In this document: positions 55,765-64,000 of the stretch, in pieces
Layout: the number at the start of each line of letters is the position of its first letter
How positions within the stretch are numbered: the first letter of the stretch is position 1
Source: Euschistus heros
Taxonomy: Eukaryota; Arthropoda; Insecta; Hemiptera; Pentatomidae
NCBI GenBank assembly: GCA_003667255.2
Contig: RCWM02000011.1
Coordinates: 5,397,501 to 5,461,500 of the forward strand
Direction: 5' to 3'
DNA: 64,000 bases
Notes under the pieces: generated by a model
The model's database searches: none
Seen by the model: the letters and a program-made list of their open reading frames with translations, nothing else
Told to the model about the DNA's origin: nothing
Position numbers and translations under genes: made by a program

Positions 55765-56701
55765 GAAAAAAATTCTTCAGCTTTGATGTTCTGTTTTACC
55801 ACATCCGTCTTACTCCCCGGATCTTGCCCCGACAGACTACTATCTTTTTGTGAAGGGCCCTTCCGACTTATAAGCGGAATGAGATTTTCGGTATTGGAAC
55901 CAGTTCCAGTTTTCGTTCCGTTCCACGTCAGTATAACTAACCTTCTACATACAAGTGAAGGGCCGTTCCGACTTGAAGCCGAATGAGATTATACGGTCTG
56001 TTCCAATTTTCGTTCCACGGCAGTTCATGCAGTTTCGTTCCATCCCTTGTTGTGAATTCGGGCTGTTAATCTTCTTCTATTTTATTATTAAGAAATTTAT
56101 AGGTTCTATAATATTAGGAAGGTTTAAATAGCTAAGTAAAGTTATTAAAAAAATTGTATTATTTTAACATAGTTTTATTCAATAAAGCTTTCTGCTTTCT
56201 GTTGAACCACAGGCATTAACATTTCTCACATCCTGTATGGATCGAAACATTTTGCTTTTTATCGCAATGTAGTGCTTAGAGCGGATGGAAGGGATCAAGT
56301 GAGGCCGGGAAGGAGATATCAGTCGGAACGACCTTGGGTGGAACAATGGGAGATGCAATCTATACCTTATCTACACCAACGGAACGAAACCGGAGATATT
56401 GTGGCGTTGGTTTTCGTTCCAGTTGGAACGAAAAACTTAGGTAGTTCGTTTCGTTCCAAACCGGTTCAAGGCTGGAACCAATTCCAAGTTCCGTTCCACT
56501 CAGAACGACCCATCACTACCACCTTTTCTGTTTCTTACAAAACTTTATGAATGGACCTTCAATTCTGAAGAGCAAGTCATGCAGGCTGTTCAAAACGTCT
56601 TCCACTCAATGTTAAGCACAATTTACAAGGAAAGAATATATAAACTGCCAAGAAGACGGGGGAAGATTATAGATAATACTGATAAATACATAATAACTTA
56701 A
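55765..56701 (+). mobile_element. Mariner transposase C-terminus, split by an hAT element
   Basis: 55765-55847 encodes LPHPSYSPDLAPTDYYLF, whose YSPDL holds the third catalytic Asp of mariner-type DDE/D transposases. After a 671-bp insertion the frame resumes near 56527: LYEWTFNSEEQVMQAVQNVF, HSMLSTIYKERIYKLPRRRG, KIIDNTDKYIIT and stop at 56701, the usual mariner C-terminus. Everything upstream of the third Asp is missing or unreadable; the inverted ends were not found. The host of the insertion is older than the hAT element. Confidence 0.85.
55848..56518. mobile_element. hAT-B non-autonomous element inside mariner
   Basis: Right end GTTCCACTCAGAACGACCCA then TCACTA; left end TTGTGAAGGGCCCTTCCGAC. 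These are inverted forms of TAGTGATGGG.CGTTC, typical of hAT termini. Eight-base flanks CTATCTTT (55840-55847) and CCACCTTT (56519-56526) match at 6 of 8. The interior is rich in the words CGTTCC and GGAACG, and the left terminal block is duplicated at 55951-55995. A 92-codon ORF (56272-56550) runs through terminal repeats and is unlikely to be a gene. A shorter relative is at 63142-63483. Confidence 0.82.
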
Positions 56702-57172
56702 TATAATTTTCTTATTCGATGAGAGCAATATAAATGTATGATAAAAAAAGGAAGTTATTTAAGCCTCGACCTAAATAATAATAATAATAAACTATTTTTT
56801 GTTCAAATATAATAAATAAAAGGGAATAAGGAAATACAGGGTGAGTACCAACAGTTTCCTGGCCATCACATTATCGATCCCTTTTATCTGATCCCTTCCA
56901 TAATTTATTCCGGCTGATTGAACTGTTAAAATGGCCCGGGGCGGACCCCATCAATATTTAATTCAGTAAACAAATGTTCTTCAGCTCAATAATTCCGTAG
57001 CCGGTCCATTATTGTTGGTGTGAGTTGTGCGATTCACTTTTTCAGGCCTCTGTATTTACAACTTCCATTAGAGTTTAGAAGGAATTAGGAGAGAGTAGGA
57101 TTTAGCAAATGAGCTATTTACTGAGACGACAACATGTTTACTGGCCGAGGTATACTTTAACCTGGAACGGAA
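56702..57172. other. No gene recognised
   Basis: AT-rich then mixed (GGCCCGGGGCGGACCCCATC near 56933). No protein or termini identified. Confidence 0.4.
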
Positions 57173-57349
57173 TAACCAGGTCGTTTCAAAGTTCAGTCGT
57201 TTTTTTGGGGGCAATTAAGAAATCCAATAAACCAATAAATTTATTCATTAAAATAATCACCATTAATACTAACAACTTTATCCCACCGTGATGCAAGATC
57301 CCAAATCCTGTTTTTAAAAAATAATTGAACTTGGCTGATTAAAAATGTC

Positions 57350-58190
57350 TTTTTGTTATTTACTGAAATTTTCAATGTTATGATAATCCTAAAAAAAAAA
57401 AATATATATATTTAAAAAAAACTAGACAAACACGCTTTTATAGCAAACCTAACTAAAAAGCTAAGTGTGGTGAATAATTTGAAAGTCAGATCTTTTAATT
57501 TTTTGAGCTCAAGATTCGAAGCTAATTTCCCTGTAGTATTGTTGATTTTTTTTTGCATTTTTAACACAGTTTATCCAAAATTAACCAACAATTTTTGTTT
57601 TTTTGACATATCTCAGGGTAGGAATTGGCAAATTATTACTTTAAAAATCCTATCTTGCGCAAAATGTAATGATCTACATCATCTAGTATATAACATTTTT
57701 TGATTAAATTACCAATTTTTTTGACTTTTTAAGGTTGGCAAATTTCTTTCATGCTTGACAATCCATTGTGGCTAAACGACATAATCAAATTCTGCTTAAG
57801 GGATATCTAAACTTTAATTTTGTAAATAAAACATTTTTCGATTGAAGGTATTCTTCTATGTGTTTTTTTTTTCCAAATTTACAAAACAATTTAAAATTTG
57901 GGGGTTTTTGCCCCCCCCCCAAAAAAAAAAAATTTCCCCTCATCAAATTGGTGATATTTTACCCTCAGGGCCCATCTTGACCATATAAAAACGTAAAACC
58001 TACTACTTCATCTTTTGCAAGACAGACCCCTATTTTGGGGGTAAATTAACTTGACTAAGTGGGAACATCAGAAAGTTGTGTGATTATTGAATCGCCATTG
58101 GTTCTTGAAATGTGTGCAAATTTTCAAGTCAATCATATTGGTGAAAATTACAATGAAAGATTCCGTTTCATACAGGTGAACTTAATAAAA
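57350..58190. other. Unassigned block inside the mariner element
   Basis: Not mariner-like. Contains CCCCCCCCCC followed by an A-run (57911-57933), TTTTACCCTCAGGGCCCATC and a 78-codon ORF (57467-57703) of unknown nature. It may be another inserted repeat of undetermined type. Confidence 0.35.
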
Positions 58191-58194
58191 GCAT

Positions 58195-58758
58195 ATTAAT
58201 GACACGTCACGTGCATTTTAAAGCAACTACCCATTGATAGCCCTTATAAAGGTTCCTTATAATGAAGTACTATATTAGAAGGTCCCGAGGCCATCTTCTT
58301 CTAAGGTGCCTCAGAGGGATATCTGACTATACTAATGGATTTGAATGGTTGTGGATTTTGCTATGAAAGAATAGATATCTGGTTTGAGCTAAGTCAGCAA
58401 CATATGGAACATTAAGATCTTTATGGATAAGATTATTGGTGACAAAGTAAGGATCATTAAAGATTTTTCGAAGGATTTTGGATTATAACGATTGAATACG
58501 AGATGAATTGGATGGTTTAGTGGAGCCCCAAAGCTCACATTACGATCTTTGAGAATAAGTTTGTTTGTGATGAAGCAAGGAGTATTTAGGATTTTTCTAA
58601 GGATTTTGGATTGTAAGGTTTGTCAAGTAAATGTTGAAGTAGTCAAAAACGAGGAGCAGTTTCTTGTCGTTTTAGTCTGGTATGTGGATTACAAGTAAGA
58701 TGTTTGTCCATTTCGAGTCCTAAGTAGCGGATCTGTTCTACAGGGATTAGTGGAAGAT

Positions 58759-58760
<2 letters not shown>
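58195..58760 (-). mobile_element. J1 LINE copy with internal tandem duplication
   Basis: Landmarks on the plus strand: GTCCCGAGGCCATCTTCTTC (RRLKR block), AAGTCAGCAACATATGGAAC (YVADL), then the IHKDL-to-QSK segment twice, at 58417-58500 and again at 58545-58620 in a more diverged form. LLDKR (GTCAAGTAAATGTTGAAG) and the RTWNP side follow, up to 58755. The second unit differs enough that it is not a simple recent duplication; template switching between J1 subfamilies is possible. It sits within the mariner element. Confidence 0.82.

Positions 58761-58761
<1 letters not shown>

Positions 58762-58821
<60 letters not shown>
58762..58821. repeat. (TA)n microsatellite
   Basis: About 60 bases of TA at the upstream edge of the J1 copy and the broken mariner frame. 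Confidence 0.97.
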
Positions 58822-58825
<4 letters not shown>

Positions 58826-59506
58826 ATTCCAACTATGATTTGCTGGTAATCAAAATATTTCTACTGGATGAAATATTCCAGAAAAGCTGATAATCAGTGG
58901 GTGAAAGGTCAGCAGAATACGGTGGCTAGGGCAATGTTTCCCATCCAATTTCCATTAATAATATCCCTATTCAACTCTACAGTACGTGGCCTCTCATTCC
59001 CTTCTGATAACTATTAGCGGACCCATTTATCCAGTTTTTCATTTTTCCTATCATTTTTTCGATATAGGTATCTCCAGGTCTTAGCTTGTGAAATATTTAA
59101 CTACTTACCTATTTTCGCACATGTTTCAGGTGGATCCGAATCAATTGATTCACAAATTTCCTGTTCGTTGACAACTTGAAGTCATCCATAATGGGCACCT
59201 TTACGCTCAGAGAGTACCTTCTCAACAAATTCAGAGCACATTTTTCGAGCGGCCTTGTTGTGTTTAAACCAAGATTCAATTCATAGAATAAAATTGACCG
59301 AATAGGAATTTCAACACTCACCATTTTAATATGTTTTCTAAAAGCGTTTAGCTTTAGCATTAAAAGATAATCCCTATTTTAAATACGGGAAACAATATTT
59401 TTTACTTTGGAAAAGGTGGAATTGAAAATAAATTTATAACAAAACGGTACAGACCAAATAAATCTTAATTAATAAAAAAAAACTGAACTTTGGAAACGGT
59501 CTGGTA

Positions 59507-61859
59507 GATATGATATTTTATTATTGGGATTTCGCTTCTTAACAACAGTCTAGTTTATATTAGTCTTAAAATTTAAATAAAAAATAATTTTTATACTGGG
59601 GCACATTGTCCCAGAATAAAATTTTTGTAACATTTAATATCGAGCTCCCGACGCTTTTTGATTATAAATTGAATTATTTTGTTAGTAACTTTAGTTTTTT
59701 TTTTATTTGAAATTATTTAATTATAATTGATTTTCGGGCTTTCTATTGTCGTAATATTCCTATTACCATTCATAGAATGAAAATTATTTTCTTCTTTTTA
59801 GTTCGGTTTGCGATTAAAGCTTGTTTTTTTAAACTATAATTTATTATATATCTTCAGAAGATTTATAATGAAGAAGTTGGATAAGTAAATGGTATTTTGA
59901 AGAACCTTTATTAATTATTTTTCATTGATATTTACAACTATAATAGAATAGGATATAATAGAAAAATAAGTCCCTTAAGAATAACAGATAAGTGTAGGTA
60001 TAACTAAATTAAATCTGGTTAGAGACATGATGAGATACAAAAGAAAAGAAAAACAATAATACATTAATGACACTATGTACATAGATGATATTTAAATATA
60101 AAGAAAAGAAAAGAAGACAACATTCTACAGATTAGAGAAGATAAAATTAAATAAGAAAAAAATAAAATAAAATAATATGGAAAAATCTTTTGGTACAATG
60201 ATTAGATTTGTGTGTACAATAGAAGTACACAATGTTATATTTATGGAAAGTGATATTTTTACTAAAATGAATCTCAATTATTCCAGAACTTAATTCAGCA
60301 ATGCAATAATAATTTTATTATAACTATATGCATTTTATTATTTATTCCTTCTTGTGTTTTGTTATTTTATTTTTTTTTTTTTAGTTTTAATCATTTTACT
60401 ACATAATTATTTTTTATACATTGTGTTAGGTATTGCTTTATTTCATTTTTTTTTTCAATTCTAATCATTCAATACTTCTCATTTATTTTGTTTTATTCGA
60501 ATTCTTTTTTTTTTTTTTTTTTGTGTTATAATTTTCTAATTTGAATATTTTTCCCACTTCTTCCTTTCATTTTCATTTAGTTTTTGGCTTTTAATGTATT
60601 TATTTTTCAATTGTAATTTTTTTAAATGTGTTTGTGACTTTATCACATTATTAATATATCTATTAATTTTTCTACGAAGTATTTTTACTAACAGTTATAC
60701 AATGGTTACCTAGAAACCTAAAACCTTATCACCATCACTTCCTGTTTTGTTATAATACATTTAATTCAGTGTTTACAATAAACTAATTGTATTAATAAAT
60801 AAATGCTTATAGTTTATATAACAACCTATCCGTATGATAGAAGATAGAAGTAGAATGACTATGACTTCGTTTCTTCTATTTTATTTTATAATATTATTTA
60901 CATTGATCATTATACTTATGAACCAAGTAAGGTATGATTGTAAAATTATAAATTTTCGATGATATAAAAAAAATATATTCCACACGACAGTACTAAGACA
61001 AGGACGGAAATGACTGTCATATTGTAACTTAATGGGATCATTTTTTGGCCGACACGACGGAGTTGACCGCAGGCACGAAAGCAGTACAGGCACGAGACAA
61101 TATTTCCTGTTAGAAAGATTACATCATCAAAATTTTAAGTGGAACCATAAATGAAAAAAACAAAAACAATAAAAGATCCTGGATAAGAATTTATGATTAT
61201 AAAGAGGAGAATATTAATTATGTTTAATATTAATTATGTTGAGAATATTATGTTTAACGTCTTCTTCTTGTAAAGAAATCTTTATGCTCTGCCCCCCTCC
61301 CAACATGGAGAAAAAAAAATTCTTGATAAGTAAATATGAGGAAACCTAAATGATGGAAGATTTATTGAAGGATGCAGTTCGATGGGCAGGAGTATACTAC
61401 TAGTTGGTTTGGGTAATTTGGAATTAAACAGTACGATCATACATAAGGGCATATTCGGTCAGCAGGATTTATCTTATATAGAAAACTGAATCAGAGGTAA
61501 GAAACAAAAAAAAATCCTTATTATTTATTTATTTGTTTTTAATGTTACAGCTGCTCAAAATATTTGTCAATCTACAAAAAAATATGACTTGTTTAATAAA
61601 GAAACTGCGCAGAAATAAAAAGGGAATATATTAGTTTTATTTTCTTCTGCGACCTGACCTAGACTCGGTTTTATTGCTGCTAGTAAATTTTGCAAGTTTA
61701 AACTATAAATTAAGACACATAGGAAAACAGGACGGTTGCCAAATGGTATTGTAAAACTTGTATTTCTTCCCTAAACATAGCTAGTAAAATGTTGTGTAAT
61801 CTTCAAAAATAGGTGTCCATAAAAGATAGACGGGTAATCCGTACACAAGACCTGTCTGG
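59507..61859. other. AT-rich, no gene; possible LINE tail at 59905-60200
   Basis: 59905-60200 starts TTTTTCATTGATATTTACAA, like the J1 3' end read on the plus strand, then continues with A-rich GAAAAGAAAAG sequence and GACACTATGTACATAGATGA. It may be the 3' UTR of another minus-strand LINE. The rest (60250-61860) is poly-T rich or unassigned; a 70-codon antisense ORF at 60881-61093 has no known motif. Confidence 0.35.
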
Positions 61860-61865
61860 GAGGTG

Positions 61866-61998
61866 AATTGGTTAGGCGCCTGTCAGCTAGGCGCCGACTT
61901 TAATTGGCCATCTGAGACCCTCTGTTCTATTGGTCATCGGTTTACTAAGACCAGCCAATGGGGTGCTCAGAAAAAAGTATGCATATATAATATAAAAG
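61866..61998 (+). promoter_or_regulatory. Promoter-like cluster: CCAAT boxes and TATA box
   Basis: ATTGG at 61866-61870, 61903-61907 and 61929-61933, CCAAT at 61955-61959 and TATAAAAG at 61991-61998, within a local G+C peak containing two GGCGCC words. Spacing of CCAAT to TATA (about 35) fits a polymerase II core promoter. No coding region follows that I recognise, so it could serve an unseen host exon, a retroelement or be chance. Confidence 0.3.
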
Positions 61999-62794
61999 TC
62001 TTATGATAAACTCAAGAATATTACCAATACTTTTTTTAACTGTTTTCGCATTGAAATATATTAATACACCATTTATGGAAAATTAATTACAGGTGTGTAG
62101 TGAATTCTACCAGGAGTGCAAATATAAAATATAGCATAACTAAGGAGTCGTTTGGCATGAGCAGTAGAATTTTCTATTTTACTATGTTTTATCAAAAAAA
62201 TATCATTTAAAACTGAAATTACACCTCCACATAATTTACATATCAAGTATTTAGAACGATAAGTAAATACCATTATAATTTAGTACGATGAGAAGTGAGA
62301 TTTTATTGAATACATAAATTTAAAAAAAAAAAGAAGGTACTTACCCCTTGAAGAGGTTGGTATCTATTCGAGAATACAAGTTTGAAATCTTCTAAATCGG
62401 TGAGCATTATTCTATCATCTATTTGACCACCCTTTAATAGGTTGAGGAAAAATCCTGGTGTTAATGCTGATCACTAGGGCTGTGAATTATATGCAATAAA
62501 AACTGAAAAAATATGCTCAAATGTATGCAAAGATATTGGGTACAATATGCGATTAAATACCGAAAATATATAACTATCTACATTTTTAGAAAAATGAAAA
62601 AATCGCATACCTATACTCATGTACAAACTCAAGTTTAAATAACTTATTGTGTTGAAAAGGACCTAAGTTGAACATTAGGAAGAAAAACATTAAAAATCTA
62701 AAATTAAAAAAGAAAATATTTTAAAAACTTTTATTAAAGATAAATAAAACACATTTAACAGGGAAAATTAAAAACAAAAAAAAACAATGATATC

Positions 62795-63690
62795 AATTGC
62801 CAGAAAACAGATCCGCTAACTAGGACTCCACTTGGACAAACGTCTTACTTGGAATCCACGTACGAGACTAAAAAACCAAAAACTACTAGTTCAACTTTTA
62901 CTATACAAACGTTCAAAGCTCCCAATTAATTAAAAAATACTCAATCAGGGCTCCACTAAACCATCCAAATCATCTTGTATCTAATTCTATCAATTAAAAA
63001 TCCTCAACGCTCCTCACTTTGTGAAGAATAAATTTATTCATAAAAATCTTAATGTTCCTTATGTTGCTGATTAAGCCCAAACCAGATAACTATCCTTCCA
63101 TACTAAGCTCAATAACCACTCCAATCCACTAGTCTCCCAACTAGAGAAGGGCCGTTCCGACTTTAAGGTGGAATAAGATTTTACGTTCTGTTCCACGATT
63201 GGAACCAGTTCTAGCTTTCGTTCTGTTCCATTTTTCGTTCCACGTCAATTTGACTAACCTACTACATAATAGTGATTAAGTAGGTTTAAATAGCTAAGTA
63301 TACGTACTAAAAAAATGTATACTTTTAAAATAGTTTTATTCAATCAAGAATAAACGAGAGATCTCTTGGCGTTGGTTTTCGTTCCAGGTGGAACGAAGAA
63401 CTTAGGCGATTGCTTTCGTTCCAAACCGGTTCAAAGCTGGAACCAGTTTCGCGTTCCGTTCCACTCAGAGCTACCCATCACTACGCCCAACTTGCTGCCC
63501 CTCCATTCCCGATAATCCTTTGAGGTGTCTGAAAAGAAGATGACCTAGAGAATTTTTAGTGTAGAATTTTTATAGATGTGCTACTAGTGAGTAGTTCTTC
63601 ACAAGTTATTTACATGCCATTGTATTCACTATCAACACATTTACTTGATGTGTATTATTTTGTACAGTTATAAATATCAATAAATACATC
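62795..63690 (+). mobile_element. J1 LINE copy nested in hAT-A and itself interrupted
   Basis: Frames give LDKRLTWNPRTRLKNQKLLV, LLYKRSKLPIN, then a deletion that removes RPIWTYG (sequence jumps to GSTKPSKSS), LKILNAPHFVKNKFIHKNLN, VPYVAD and SFHTKLNNHSNPLVSQL. An hAT-B element follows, and then LAAPPFP and the RRLKR-like GGTGTCTGAAAAGAAGATGA. 3' end TTTGTACAGTTATAAATATC at about 63690. Stops throughout. Confidence 0.87.
63142..63483. mobile_element. hAT-B MITE nested in J1
   Basis: Ends TAGAGAAGGGCCGTTCCGAC and the inverse TAGTGATGGGTAGCTCTGAG. Flanks CTCCCAAC (63134-63141) and CGCCCAAC (63484-63491) match at 7 of 8. Removing the insert and one flank restores J1 SQLA. Internal CGTTCC-rich ends and TTAAATAGCTAAGTA match the longer copy at 55848-56518. 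Confidence 0.88.
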
Positions 63691-64000
63691 AAAAACTATT
63701 GGGCCTCAAAATAGATTTGAAACATTCCACATCAAATGCTGATTTGCTGCGTATGTAGATTAACATGCAAGTCTAGTTCAAAATATGTAAAATATGCATT
63801 TATGGATAAATTATGGAGATTGAAAATATCTCAAATTGAATGCGAATGCCTCAAAACATACATATATGGATAATATTAAATGTTTTAGTCAGGAGAAGTA
63901 TGCAAATGCATATATTTCACTGCCTTACTGATCACATTACTCCCTTGTATAACCGTTGTTCATTTAAAAATACTACCTTATTTAATACTAACAATAAGTA

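Larger units (their letters stand above)
57175..59504 (-). mobile_element. Mariner-type transposon, internally deleted and interrupted
   Basis: Ends ACCAGGTCGTTTCAAAGTTC (left) and the inverse of CCAGACCGTTTCCAAAGTTC (right) are flanked by TA (57173-57174, 59505-59506). Minus strand: MVSVEIPIRSILFYELNLGL from 59324 (N-terminal helix-turn-helix), SDPPETCAKIGK, KNEKLDKWVR (near 59030), then after loss of the first two catalytic Asp regions IGWETLP..PYSADLSPTDY (near 58900-58950; P to A beside the third Asp). The C-terminus, FKNRIWDLASRWDKVVSING then DYFNE and stop, lies at 57241-57340. Between are a J1 copy (58195-58760), a TA microsatellite and an unassigned block (57350-58190). Dead. Confidence 0.85.
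62475..63927. mobile_element. hAT-A element with perfect 8-bp target duplication
   Basis: Left end TAGGGCTGTGAATTATATGC and the inverse of the right end, TAAGGCAGTGAAATATATGC, match at most positions. CTGATCAC flanks the element at 62467-62474 and 63928-63935, the 8-bp duplication typical of hAT. The interior outside the nested J1 copy is AT-rich with repeated ATGC(A)AAT words and no transposase. Non-autonomous. Confidence 0.9.

Noticed and set aside
56272..56550. 92-codon ORF as a gene
   Set aside because: It runs through the CGTTCC-rich terminal sequence of the hAT-B element and lacks any motif.

Overview
The window is about 70% A+T. It reads as intergenic, repeat-dense sequence from an animal nuclear genome, most likely an insect and perhaps a hemipteran. 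The basis is the mix of Jockey-, I-, RTE- and CR1-like LINEs, mariner, hAT and Harbinger-type DNA transposons, Helitrons and a tRNA-derived SINE. The species guess is inference. I see no bacterial operon, rRNA gene, CRISPR array or confidently recognisable host gene. Nearly every coding trace is a broken piece of a transposable element.

The dominant repeat is one Jockey-type LINE family, called J1 here. About sixteen 5'-truncated copies occur on both strands (2.4, 8.5-9.9, 11.2, 16.8, 19.1, 22, 30.4, 32.8, 34.9, 39.8, 42.2, 46.3, 48.3, 53.3, 58.2 and 62.8 kb). All end in the same C-terminal block (RPIWTYG, NAPYFVTNK, RRLKR..P.DL). Two sister Jockey families, J2 (15.5-16.4, 30.7/32.1, 9.2 kb) and J3 (19.2-19.7, 27.6-28.1 kb), also occur. 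Other LINE pieces are I-like (0.8-1.95 kb), RTE-like (6.4, 8.8, 18.2, 38.7, 44.7 kb) and CR1-like (25.7, 55.2 kb).

Layout: 0-6 kb holds an I-like LINE between long direct repeats, a J1 copy, a SINE with a perfect 12-bp target duplication and a Harbinger-type MITE. 6-20 kb holds an RTE copy, three fold-back elements, a Helitron, J1/J2/J3 copies and nested insertions. 20-36 kb holds a second Helitron, the best RT-bearing J1 copy, a CR1 copy with a pentanucleotide tail, hammerhead-ribozyme-like repeats, a 1.07-kb fold-back transposon with a transposase helix-turn-helix fragment, and a TA-flanked element inside a J2 tail. 36-46 kb holds three more Helitrons (two joined head to tail), a 1.28-kb Harbinger-like element flanked by TAA and further LINE remnants. 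47.5-54.7 kb is a giant near-perfect palindrome: two arms of about 3.5 kb around a 52-bp spacer. A third partial copy of its centre follows at 54.7-54.9 kb with the spacer inverted. 55-60 kb holds two mariner remnants, one split by an hAT element and one by a J1 copy. 62.5-63.9 kb is a three-level nest (hAT, then J1, then hAT) with 8-bp target duplications at both hAT levels.

The strongest candidates for follow-up are the palindrome with its inverted-spacer third copy, the recurring hammerhead-like motif, the head-to-tail Helitrons, and the nested insertions that allow relative dating. The family labels J1, J2, J3, hAT-A and hAT-B are local to this report.
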